From an uncultured Myxococcales bacterium (GTDB lineage: Bacteria > Myxococcota_A > UBA9042): a DNA stretch of 8,761 nucleotides. The DNA lies in assembly GCA_903917305.1 (NCBI GenBank), contig CAIXAA010000028.1, positions 1 through 8,761 on the forward strand, in the 5' to 3' direction. This document shows positions 1 through 6,885 of this stretch, one piece after another. Position numbers and translations under genes: made by a program. Positions within the stretch are counted from its first letter, which is position 1. Each line of letters opens with the position of its first letter. Under the pieces are notes generated by a model that was given only the letters and a program-made list of their open reading frames with translations, searched no databases and had not been told where the DNA came from.

Positions 1-16
1 AGGTGTCGGGCCAGAA

Positions 17-38
17 GACCAATACTGGTCCGTGACCA
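17..38. repeat. Three alternating GACCA/TGGTC arms near the glycosyltransferase gene start
   Basis: GACCA (17-21), TGGTC (26-30) and GACCA (34-38) form two mutually exclusive 5-bp hairpins, with loops ATAC and CGT. The second spans the candidate GTG start at 32. If translation begins at 77 the whole set lies in the leader or promoter. It could be an operator or an RNA switch, but the arms are short and chance is possible. Confidence 0.3.
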
Positions 39-76
39 GGAGATTGGCGCTGCTCCCTGACGGCTCTTCGGCTTCC

Positions 77-2944
77 ATGCGCCCTTTGTTCCGGTACAGC
101 CTGATCGCCCTTGCCGTTGCACTCGGCATCGCCATGGGCGTCGGCGTGAGCCGCGCGCCGCAGTGGCTGGCGGATCGCGTGCGCAGCGGCCTGGTGGAGC
201 GCGCGGCGCGGCGCGGCATCGACCTGCAACTCTCTCAAATCTATGTCGAACCGCTGTCAGCCGTGACGCTGGACGGCGTCATCCTGCGCGACAGGACCGA
301 AGCGGCGAGCCAGCCTTTCGCGCGCATCGGCCGCCTGCAGATCCAGTACGAACTCAACGGCCTGTTCAAGCCCCGCATTTTCTTGAAGCATGTCGAAGTC
401 TTGGCGCCGGAGCTGCGCGCGACGCGCGACGCCACTGGCAAGACCAATGTCGAAGCGATCTTGAAGCGCATCCTGGCGGCGCGCGACGACGAGGACAAGG
501 CGGGCGGCGGCGGGCTGCGCAAGTACTTCTCCAAACATGTCCCGGACATCGACGTCAGGGGCCTGCAGGCTTCCTTTGACGACTCGTCCGGCAGCGGTCC
601 GTCGGCGGTGGCCGGCGTGGACCTGCGCCACGTGCGCGTCACGAATGCCTCGCTGGAATTGCGCAACTCCGCGCCGGTGCAAGAGATCACCCGGCTGGAG
701 CTCAAGGCGAGCGCCATCGTCGCGGGCGTCGCGCAGCCGATCCTGGCGACCGGTCAACTGGAATTCCCCAAGCGCGAAGGCTGGTTGTCGGTGCGGATGC
801 CCGGCGACATGACGGTCGAGTCGCACGGCTGGCGCGTCCATATCGGCAGCCTGACGGCGCATAGCGACGGCCGGGTGGCGCTGGGCCCGCTGCGCTTCGA
901 GCGGATGGACGGGGAGAACAGCCTGTTCTCGCTGGATATTCAAGACGTCACCGCGCAGATCGACGTGCTTGCGGGTCCCGAGCAGCCGCTGCCGCCGGCC
1001 CTGGCGGCCAAGATTCCGGCGCCGGTGCGTGCGGCGCTGCGGCACGTGCGCGAGCTGGCGGTGCGCGAGCCGGTCATCGTGGCGCGGCGGCCGACGGCGC
1101 AGAAGCTCAGCGGCGAAGAGAGCGACGACGAGGACGAGGCGGCGGCGATCGAGGCGCCACTCGGCGCTGCGGGGCACAAAGCTGCGGGCAAGGCTGCCGC
1201 AATCAAGGGGAAAACGCCGGCTCCGCTGCCGCCGGGCCAGAAGAAGCCGGCCGAGGCGGGCGATGGCAGCGTGGTGCGCGATCTGCTGGCGCATCTGTGC
1301 GGCAACAGCGCGGATCGGCTGGAGAATGAGCTCGGCCGGCTGCGCGTGGCGCTCGCGGGGATTCCGATTCCCCTGGTGACCGTGCAGCACGGCCGCGCCC
1401 GCTACGACGATCAGGGCCAGCCGGGCGCGGCGCAAGGCGGCGAGTTGTCGGACTTCAACGCGACCATCGAGCGCAAGCCGGGCGAAGACGTCGTCACGTT
1501 GCAGGTCAACTTCGATGTGCCGGCGCAGAAGAAGACGGACAACGCCATCTCCGGCCGCGTCGACACCAAGACCGGCGACGCGGAGCTCAAGGTCCACCTG
1601 GACCGCCTGCCGCTGGCGCCCTACGCCGCGGTGCTGCCGCCGGCGCTGACGCTGGGGCCGACCAGCAGCGTGCATGACGTCGTGATTTCGCTGCTCTATG
1701 GCGCGGCGGAGCGGCACATGACGCTGGAAGGCCACGGCGCCTTCGACCACGTCAACCTCGACTCGCCGCGCATCTCACGCCAGCGGCTGCTGGACATCTC
1801 GGCGCAGGCGCAAGGCCGCGTGGAGCTGGACCTGGCCCACGAGACGCTCAAGCTGACCGGCGCGGAGCTGGTGATCGGCAAGGTGCACGCGCTGCTGTCG
1901 TCGTCGGTGCAGCGCTTTCGCACCGCGCCGTCCTTCGACTTGAAGCTCAAGATTCCGACCGTGCCGTGCCAGGAGGTCGTCGCGTCGGTGCCGGTGGGCT
2001 TTGCGCCGCTGCTCGAAGGGATGACGTGTGAAGGCGCGATGTCCTTTGAAATCGGCGCATTTCTGGACACCGCCAACATGAACTCGCTCAAGTTCGACTT
2101 CGACGCGGCGCTCGGCACCGTCAAGATCACGAGCATGGGCAAGTACATCCGCTTCGACCTGTTCGACGCGCCGTTCGAGCACCACGCGCGCCAGAAGGAC
2201 GGCACGCTGTACACCTTCGTGACCGGTCCGGAGAGCGAGCACTGGGCGCCGCTGACGGCGATCTCCAACAATTTCGTGAAGGTGCTGACGACGACCGAGG
2301 ACGGCAACTTCTTTGGCCACCACGGCTTCTCGCCCGAGTCGATCAAGAACGCGATGATCGAGAACCTGAAGCGCGGGCGCTTCGTGCGCGGCGCGTCGAC
2401 CATCACGCAACAGCTTGTGAAGAATCTGTTTTTCGTGGAGCGCGAGAAGACCATCTCGCGCAAGGTGCAAGAGGCGGTCACGACCTGGCAGATCGAGCGC
2501 ACGTTGACCAAGCAGCAGATGCTGGAGCTGTACCTGAACATCATCGAGCTGGGGCCGAAGATCTACGGCATCAAGGCGGCGTCGATGACCTACTTCAACC
2601 GGCCGCCGGCGGATCTGACGCTGCTGCAGGCGATCTGGCTGGGCGCCATCGTGCCGAATCCGCGCGCCTACTACCACCAGTTCCGCGACGGCAAGATCGG
2701 CGAAAGCACAAGGGCGACGCTGTGTTGGATCGGCGGCGTGATGTTGACGCGCGACAAGATTACCGAGGAGGAGTTCCGCCGCCTGGGCTCCTGCGACGTC
2801 GTCTTCGGTGGCGGACCGGATGGCTCAGAAGTTCCCGCAGATCAGGGACTTGGCCATGAGGGCGACCCAAGCGTCGCGCCGGGGGAGCCGCCGCCGGAGA
2901 AGGGCGTGCCGGCGCCTTCGGTGGCACCGGATCAGCAGCCGTAG
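77..2944 (+). CDS. Membrane-anchored AsmA-like / GT51 peptidoglycan glycosyltransferase fusion
   Basis: From the ATG at 77 the protein has 955 residues. It opens with a basic stretch and one hydrophobic helix (about residues 6-26), a signal anchor that would place the rest in the periplasm. Residues about 40-700 are beta-rich and AsmA-like, with alternating hydrophobic strands and a KTNVEAIL-type element near 122-129. An acidic then Lys/Ala/Pro-rich linker (about 340-397) interrupts them. Residues about 716-890 form a family 51 glycosyltransferase, which polymerises lipid II into glycan strands. Visible motifs are TEDGNFFGHHGF with catalytic Glu741, GASTITQQLVKNLF (772-785), the RKVQE element and the LELYLNIIELG element. 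No transpeptidase domain follows, only a Pro/Gly-rich tail, so this is not a class A PBP. The GT51 call is firm; the AsmA assignment is inferred from strand pattern. The frame is open upstream to a GTG at 32, which has no Shine-Dalgarno. AGGAGA at 38-43 sits before a possible CTG at 50. I prefer the ATG because it begins just before the anchor, but it also lacks a good Shine-Dalgarno. Confidence 0.88.
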   Translation: MRPLFRYSLIALAVALGIAMGVGVSRAPQWLADRVRSGLVERAARRGIDLQLSQIYVEPLSAVTLDGVILRDRTEAASQPFARIGRLQIQYELNGLFKPRIFLKHVEVLAPELRATRDATGKTNVEAILKRILAARDDEDKAGGGGLRKYFSKHVPDIDVRGLQASFDDSSGSGPSAVAGVDLRHVRVTNASLELRNSAPVQEITRLELKASAIVAGVAQPILATGQLEFPKREGWLSVRMPGDMTVESHGWRVHIGSLTAHSDGRVALGPLRFERMDGENSLFSLDIQDVTAQIDVLAGPEQPLPPALAAKIPAPVRAALRHVRELAVREPVIVARRPTAQKLSGEESDDEDEAAAIEAPLGAAGHKAAGKAAAIKGKTPAPLPPGQKKPAEAGDGSVVRDLLAHLCGNSADRLENELGRLRVALAGIPIPLVTVQHGRARYDDQGQPGAAQGGELSDFNATIERKPGEDVVTLQVNFDVPAQKKTDNAISGRVDTKTGDAELKVHLDRLPLAPYAAVLPPALTLGPTSSVHDVVISLLYGAAERHMTLEGHGAFDHVNLDSPRISRQRLLDISAQAQGRVELDLAHETLKLTGAELVIGKVHALLSSSVQRFRTAPSFDLKLKIPTVPCQEVVASVPVGFAPLLEGMTCEGAMSFEIGAFLDTANMNSLKFDFDAALGTVKITSMGKYIRFDLFDAPFEHHARQKDGTLYTFVTGPESEHWAPLTAISNNFVKVLTTTEDGNFFGHHGFSPESIKNAMIENLKRGRFVRGASTITQQLVKNLFFVEREKTISRKVQEAVTTWQIERTLTKQQMLELYLNIIELGPKIYGIKAASMTYFNRPPADLTLLQAIWLGAIVPNPRAYYHQFRDGKIGESTRATLCWIGGVMLTRDKITEEEFRRLGSCDVVFGGGPDGSEVPADQGLGHEGDPSVAPGEPPPEKGVPAPSVAPDQQP

Positions 2945-2947
2945 CCG

Positions 2948-3748
2948 CTAGACGTTGAGGGGAAACGCGGGTTCCGAAAAGACTTCGCGGTCTTCGAGGC
3001 GCACGGCGGTCAGCTCGCGGCCCCACACGCAGCCGGTGTCGGTGCCGATCAGGCCGGGCGCGATGTAGAGCCCGAGCGCCGACCAATGCCCGAACACCAC
3101 TGTAACGTCGGCACTTTTGCGGCCCGGAACCTCGAACCACGGAATGCAGCCGGGTGGCGCGGCGGCGGGGGCGCCGTTGAAGTGGTCGCAAGGGTGGCCG
3201 CTGGCATTGCACGTCCGCAGGCGCGTCACCGCAGCCACGAACGGCAGGTAGCGCGCGACGGCGTCGGGTCCTTCGGCGTGTTGGCGCGGCAAGGCCGCCA
3301 GCAGGGCGTTGCCGGCCGGACCGCACAGCACGGCCTCCGCCTCGCGCGCCATGCGCTCCGCGTCCGCCAGGGTCCATTGCGGCAGCAGGCCGCCGTGCAC
3401 GAGGCACAGGTCGCCTTCACGGTAGAGCAGGCGCTGCCGGCGCAGCCAGGCCAACAGCTCCGGCGCATCGGGCGCCGCCAGCACGGCATCGAGCGTGTCG
3501 CGCCGCCGCGCCCCCGCCACGCCCGCCCAGCGCGCCAGCAGGTGCAGGTCGTGGTTGCCGAGCACCACCACCGCCGCCGGCCCCAGCGCGTGCGCCCAGC
3601 GCAGCACCGCCAGCGAATCCGGACCGCGGTTGACCAGGTCTCCCGTCAGCCACAGCTTGTCGCGCGCCGGATCGAAGTGGATGCGCGTCAGCAAGCGCTG
3701 CAGCGGTGCGAAACAGCCCTGGATGTCTCCGATTGCGTAGGTCGCCAA
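2948..3748 (-). CDS. apaH: Symmetrical bis(5'-nucleosyl)-tetraphosphatase ApaH
   Basis: 266 residues, close to the usual ApaH length of about 270-280. This cytoplasmic metallophosphoesterase splits Ap4A symmetrically into two ADP and so limits alarmone-like dinucleotides and Ap4A capping of RNA. Its metal-site motifs are in order: GDIQGC (7-12), GDLVNRGP (36-43), GNHD (64-67), HGG (118-120) and GHW (220-222). ApaH-type elements PWF..PG and GTDTGCVWG (235-243) follow, and these separate it from general PrpA/PrpB-like phosphatases. The start is TTG at 3748, supported by AGGGGAG at 3755-3761 with a 6-nt spacer and by the family's usual N-terminus (ATYAIGDIQG). It lies 79 bp after the upstream same-strand gene, so it may be read through from that operon. 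Its stop is 3 bp from the stop of the convergent glycosyltransferase gene. No usual apaH partners such as apaG or ksgA are visible. Confidence 0.94.
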   Translation of the reverse strand: MATYAIGDIQGCFAPLQRLLTRIHFDPARDKLWLTGDLVNRGPDSLAVLRWAHALGPAAVVVLGNHDLHLLARWAGVAGARRRDTLDAVLAAPDAPELLAWLRRQRLLYREGDLCLVHGGLLPQWTLADAERMAREAEAVLCGPAGNALLAALPRQHAEGPDAVARYLPFVAAVTRLRTCNASGHPCDHFNGAPAAAPPGCIPWFEVPGRKSADVTVVFGHWSALGLYIAPGLIGTDTGCVWGRELTAVRLEDREVFSEPAFPLNV

Positions 3749-3754
3749 GCCGCG

Positions 3755-3761
3755 CTCCCCT
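3755..3761 (-). promoter_or_regulatory. Shine-Dalgarno of apaH, fixes the TTG start
   Basis: Read on the minus strand this is AGGGGAG, followed by a 6-nt spacer and TTG at 3746-3748. Both the strength and the spacing support the rare TTG codon as the true start of apaH. The product from it begins exactly where the family normally does. Confidence 0.75.
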
Positions 3762-3787
3762 GTACCTGCCGGCCGTACCTACCGCCT
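3762..3787. repeat. Imperfect 13-bp tandem repeat in the leader of apaH
   Basis: GTACCTGCCGGCC is followed at once by GTACCTACCGCCT, with 10 of 13 positions the same. It sits directly upstream of the apaH Shine-Dalgarno, within the 79-bp gap (3749-3827) that separates apaH from the upstream gene. The octamer CTGCCGGC in the first copy occurs again at 3818-3825. It may be a protein-binding site or only chance in GC-rich DNA. I see no clear -35/-10 pair and no hairpin with a T-run in this gap. Confidence 0.35.
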
Positions 3788-3827
3788 GACGGCGTTCGTG
3801 TCCACGATTCTTCGCAACTGCCGGCGC

Positions 3828-4568
3828 CTACTCTTCGGTCTGGCTGCCAATCTCCCGCATCTCTTCGGCAATGTCCCGGGGTTGCGGCATCGGCGCCTCG
3901 CCCGGCGGCGGCCCGATCCAGCGCGGCGGCATCGGGATCGTCTGCGGCCCCCACTGCGCGCCCGGCATGTCGTCCGGGTGCGTGCCCTCGACGATGTAGG
4001 TGCGGCCGATGCCGTCGTGCACGGACGTCGCCTCCGGCCCGTAGCGCAATTCCCAAGGATCTTCGATGAGCAAGCGCCGGAAGCTGGCGCGCGTCCGCTT
4101 GACGAACTCGACGCTCCAGATCTGCGCCATCTCCGGCTTTGGCACCTTGGCGGCGCGCACCTCGTCCAGCGCCCCCGAGAGCCCCGCGTGCAGCCCGGGC
4201 TTGCGCTTGAACGGCAGCGGGTCGTCCAGGTCGACATTGCGCTCGGCGCGCCCGATGTTGCGCAGCGTGAACTGCGGCATCGTGTCGTGCGCGACGGCAT
4301 CGGCCACCTCGCTGGGCAGCTCGTGATCGGTCTTGGGGCGGATCGGCCGCGCGAAGGTCTGCTCGAACTTGGTGCGCGCCGTGACGCGCTCGCTCATGCG
4401 GTCGATGACGAAGTCGTGCGCGGCGAACACGGCAAAGCGGTCCAGGCGCAGCGAGCGATCGACCAGGCCGAGCCGCTCCGTCGAGAACCGTTGCTTGTCG
4501 CGCAGGCGCCGCGCCAGCGGCCAGGCCATCGCCACCCGCAGCAGGTCGCCCGCCGTCGCCTCTTGCAT
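3828..4568 (-). CDS. Uncharacterised 246-residue protein, last gene of the Ycf46/DUF1257/DUF2997 operon
   Basis: I do not recognise this family. The 246-residue product has no signal peptide, no membrane segment and no cysteine, so it is probably cytoplasmic. Residues 1-85 are rich in Arg and Lys. The middle carries RRLLIEDPWELRYGP (164-178) and a VHDGIGRTYIVEGTHPDD stretch (183-200) that looks like a compact beta unit. The C-terminus is Trp/Pro-rich (about 205-230) and ends in an acidic EEMREIGSQTEE tail. The ATG at 4568 comes 3 bp after the stop of the DUF2997 gene. A purine-rich AGGCGAGAG lies upstream with a 7-nt spacer. The spacing argues for translation from the same mRNA as the AAA+, DUF1257 and DUF2997 genes, so a role with them is likely. 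Its own function is unknown. It is probably a real gene, because the frame fits the operon tightly and antisense frames here give no sensible protein. Confidence 0.82.
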   Translation of the reverse strand: MQEATAGDLLRVAMAWPLARRLRDKQRFSTERLGLVDRSLRLDRFAVFAAHDFVIDRMSERVTARTKFEQTFARPIRPKTDHELPSEVADAVAHDTMPQFTLRNIGRAERNVDLDDPLPFKRKPGLHAGLSGALDEVRAAKVPKPEMAQIWSVEFVKRTRASFRRLLIEDPWELRYGPEATSVHDGIGRTYIVEGTHPDDMPGAQWGPQTIPMPPRWIGPPPGEAPMPQPRDIAEEMREIGSQTEE

Positions 4569-4571
4569 CGC

Positions 4572-4772
4572 CTAGCTCTCGCCTTCGACGATCACCGTCT
4601 TCTCGACTTCCTGATAGTATTCGCTGGTATGCTGGCGCGACGACACCACACCCAGCGCCAGCTCGATCTCGCGCGTGATGCGCTCGCACTCCGGGCCCTT
4701 GACGCCGAGCACCTGGATCGACACTTCGCCGTTGTCATCGATCGTGAACTGGATCTCGCGGCGGTTTGCCAT
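4572..4772 (-). CDS. DUF2997 family small protein
   Basis: A 66-residue protein matching DUF2997 as I know it: an N-terminal beta hairpin (REIQFTIDDNGEVSIQVLG, 5-23), a GVKGPEC turn with Cys29, an ERITREIELALG helix, and a YYQEVEK motif near the C-terminus. The family has no established activity. In cyanobacteria and other bacteria such genes tend to sit beside DUF1257 (Ycf35) genes, as here. The ATG at 4772 shares its A with the TGA of the DUF1257 gene (TGATG), so translation is probably coupled. A GGGGGG run (4777-4782) provides a Shine-Dalgarno 4 nt upstream. A TTG directly before the ATG is in frame, but it would be too close to that run. The next gene starts 3 bp after this stop. The family call rests on recalled sequence pattern, not a search. 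Confidence 0.85.
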   Translation of the reverse strand: MANRREIQFTIDDNGEVSIQVLGVKGPECERITREIELALGVVSSRQHTSEYYQEVEKTVIVEGES

Positions 4773-4774
4773 CA
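4770..4774 (-). promoter_or_regulatory. TGATG stop/start overlap coupling DUF1257 and DUF2997
   Basis: On the minus strand the TGA of the DUF1257 gene (4772-4774) shares its A with the ATG of the DUF2997 gene (4770-4772). Such overlaps usually mean that ribosomes ending the first gene restart on the second, giving a fixed ratio of the two products and suggesting they act together. Confidence 0.8.
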
Positions 4775-5182
4775 ATCCCCCCAGCTCGAGACTTTGATGT
4801 GGATGTGGTTGTCCGCGTCGACCTTCTCTTCTTCGAGCGTGTAGCCGCGCTTGGTGACCTCTTCCTTGACCGTGTGGTACGCGTAGCGCTGGTTCACCTT
4901 GCGCGTGAACTCCTCCTGGTTGAAACCCGCCGTCATTTCGACGAATTCCCAGTCAGCGACGAAGCTGCACAGCCCCGTCTCGGCATCCACCTTCACGCCG
5001 ATCTCATAGGTCTTCGACGCGTGGATCACCAGCTGCGCCTCGGTCTTTTGGCCGAGATAGCCTTTGACGTGCACGAGTTGCCCGGCCTCGGCGCGCGTGT
5101 AGGCCATGTTCAGCTCTTTGAGCACCTGCTCCAAGCGCATGAGGTTGTTGATCTTTGTCTGTACGGACGTGAAGTGCGACAT
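4772..5182 (-). CDS. DUF1257 / Ycf35-like protein
   Basis: A 136-residue protein starting MSHFTSVQTKI, the typical N-terminus of the DUF1257 family, which includes cyanobacterial and algal-plastid Ycf35. A helix for the first long segment (LMRLEQVLKELN, 14-25) leads into alternating beta strands. The family's characteristic centre appears as YEIGVKVDAETGLCSFVADWE (59-79). After it come an FTRKVNQRYAYHTVKEE helix and a final beta pair ending HIHIKVSSWGD. It is soluble with no catalytic motif I can name; the family function is unknown. The frame is open further upstream to 5248, but that would overlap the ATPase gene. The ATG at 5182 gives the conserved MSHF start and has GGAGA upstream with about a 9-nt spacer. 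It begins 4 bp after the ATPase stop and overlaps the DUF2997 start by one base, so the three genes are almost certainly co-translated. Confidence 0.9.
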   Translation of the reverse strand: MSHFTSVQTKINNLMRLEQVLKELNMAYTRAEAGQLVHVKGYLGQKTEAQLVIHASKTYEIGVKVDAETGLCSFVADWEFVEMTAGFNQEEFTRKVNQRYAYHTVKEEVTKRGYTLEEEKVDADNHIHIKVSSWGD

Positions 5183-5186
5183 GCGG

Positions 5187-6839
5187 TCACATCTCCAGGC
5201 GCGGCGCATCTTCGGCGACCGCGGGCAGATCATCGCTCGGCGAGGCACGGCGGGCGCGCGACTTGGACCACTCGCGCATCTCGGTCAGCCGCTCGCGCAT
5301 CGTCTGGCTCAGCGGAATCACGTCGTGCAGCGCGTGCGCCAGGCGGTCGGTCGAGATGTCGGTCTTGCCCTGACCGTCGTCGTACGCGTCGTAAAGCGCC
5401 GTGACAATCACCTCTTCCAACTCGGAGCCGGAGTAGCCCGCCGTCAGGTCGATGAGGCGCCTCAGGTCATACGTCGCCGGGTCGCGGTGGCGCTTCTTCA
5501 AGTGAATCTCGAGGATGGCGCCGCGCTCTTCGCGGTTCGGCAGGTCGACGAAGAAGATCTCGTCGAAACGGCCCTTGCGCAGCAGCTCCGGCGGCAACAT
5601 CGAGACATCATTGGCGGTTGCGATGACGAACACCGGCGAGGTCTTCTCCTGCAGCCACGTCAGGAACGTCGCGAAGACGCGCGCCGTCGTGCCACCATCG
5701 CTCGAACCCGAAGACTTCGTGCCGGAAAAGCCCTTCTCCAGCTCGTCCAGCCACAGGATCGCCGGCGCCACCGCCTCCGCGGTCTTGATGGCGCGCCGCA
5801 TGTTCTCCTCGGACGAACCGACCAGCGAGCCGAACACCTTGCCGACGTCCAGGCGCAGCAGCGGCATCTGCCACGTCTGCGAAATCGCCTTTGCAGACAG
5901 AGACTTGCCGCAACCGGGAACACCCAGCAGCAGGATGCCCTTGGGCGGCGGCAGGCCAAACTCCTGCGCCGCCGGCGTGAAGGCATTGCGCCGTTTCTGC
6001 AGCCATTCCTTGAGGTTGTTCAAGCCGCCGACGCTCTCCAGGCCTTGGGACGCCTCGTAGAACTCCAGGATGCCGCTCTTGCGGATGATGTGCTTCTTCT
6101 CGGAGAGAATCGTCTTCAAGCTGAAGCACTTGTCGCGCACGGTCGACTTGGCGAAGACGTGGCGCGCTTCGGCCTCCGTCAGGCCCAGCGCCGCCTCAGC
6201 GACTTCGCGCTGCAGCTCCGCGCTCTCCAGCACCTTGGCGAAATTCTTGCCAAATCGCGTCGAACGCGCGCCCTGGAACGCGCTCTCGCGCACGATGTCC
6301 TCGAGCGTGTTGCGGTCCGGCAGGTCGAAGTCCACGACGGCAATGTCTTTTTCCATCTCCATCGGGATCTTCACGAGCGACGACAGGAACACGATGCTGC
6401 GCTTGGCCTGGCCCTCCTCGAACAGCTGCGGCATGTCGCGCACGCGGCGCGCCACCATGGGATCATTGAAGAACGGATGGAAATCGCGCATCACGACGAT
6501 GGCGTCGCGCGTCAGGTTGTTGGCGATCCAGTCCAAGGCGCGGATCGGGTCGCGGATGTCGCCCGGCACGTCGGCCGCATCGCAGCGAAAGCCCTGCGAA
6601 CACGACCACTTGATGAGCTGGCGCGGCTGCCAGTTGGTCACGTCCCAGCGCTCGCGCAGCTGCGGGCTGTCCAGCACGGCGAGGTCGCGCATCCAGCGCT
6701 CGACGCGCTCCTCCTCCGCGGAAACCACATAGATCAGCTTGTATTGCGCGCGGATGAGGTAGTGCAGCTCATCGACCGCGGTCGGCACCGGACGGTGAGG
6801 CGAGCGGGCGACGGCTTCGGCAATGGCGTTCTGGGTCAT
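5187..6839 (-). CDS. Ycf46-type AAA+ ATPase
   Basis: A 550-residue classical AAA+ ATPase. The C-terminal ATPase core (about 265-485) shows Walker A GVPGCGKS (306-313), Walker B ILWLDE (361-366), sensor-1 ATAN (407-410), the LLRKGRFDE second-region-of-homology segment with Arg421 and Arg424 as candidate arginine fingers, and a sensor-2-region GYSGSELEE (468-476). All key residues look intact, so it should hydrolyse ATP and probably forms a hexamer. The N-terminal region (about 24-260) has ELHYLIRAQYKLIYVVSAEEER and VVMRDFHPFF, as in Ycf46 of cyanobacteria and plastids, and lacks a P-loop. It may be a degenerate AAA-like module. A Ser/Gly-rich loop (372-383) follows Walker B. The ATG at 6839 has GGAG at 6844-6847. 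It is soluble, with no membrane segment. In cyanobacteria Ycf46 has been linked to CO2-use regulation. Its role here is unknown and its substrate may involve the DUF1257/DUF2997 partners. Confidence 0.93.
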   Translation of the reverse strand: MTQNAIAEAVARSPHRPVPTAVDELHYLIRAQYKLIYVVSAEEERVERWMRDLAVLDSPQLRERWDVTNWQPRQLIKWSCSQGFRCDAADVPGDIRDPIRALDWIANNLTRDAIVVMRDFHPFFNDPMVARRVRDMPQLFEEGQAKRSIVFLSSLVKIPMEMEKDIAVVDFDLPDRNTLEDIVRESAFQGARSTRFGKNFAKVLESAELQREVAEAALGLTEAEARHVFAKSTVRDKCFSLKTILSEKKHIIRKSGILEFYEASQGLESVGGLNNLKEWLQKRRNAFTPAAQEFGLPPPKGILLLGVPGCGKSLSAKAISQTWQMPLLRLDVGKVFGSLVGSSEENMRRAIKTAEAVAPAILWLDELEKGFSGTKSSGSSDGGTTARVFATFLTWLQEKTSPVFVIATANDVSMLPPELLRKGRFDEIFFVDLPNREERGAILEIHLKKRHRDPATYDLRRLIDLTAGYSGSELEEVIVTALYDAYDDGQGKTDISTDRLAHALHDVIPLSQTMRERLTEMREWSKSRARRASPSDDLPAVAEDAPRLEM

Positions 6840-6885
6840 GGTGCTCCGAATGGGAATCGATCAAGCATCCTGGGGACTTTCAAGG

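Noticed and set aside
257..1750. A 497-codon minus-strand open frame opposite the glycosyltransferase gene
   Set aside because: It has the Arg-rich composition of a shadow frame, no recognisable motif, and lies antisense to a gene with clear domains.
2979..2994. AAGAC-TTCGCG-GTCTT hairpin just past the glycosyltransferase stop, considered as a terminator
   Set aside because: The stem is only 5 bp, no T-run follows on the plus strand, and it lies inside the apaH coding region.
5183..5248. Upstream start for the DUF1257 protein at 5248
   Set aside because: It would add 22 residues unlike the family and overlap the end of the ATPase gene. The conserved MSHF start at 5182 has a Shine-Dalgarno.
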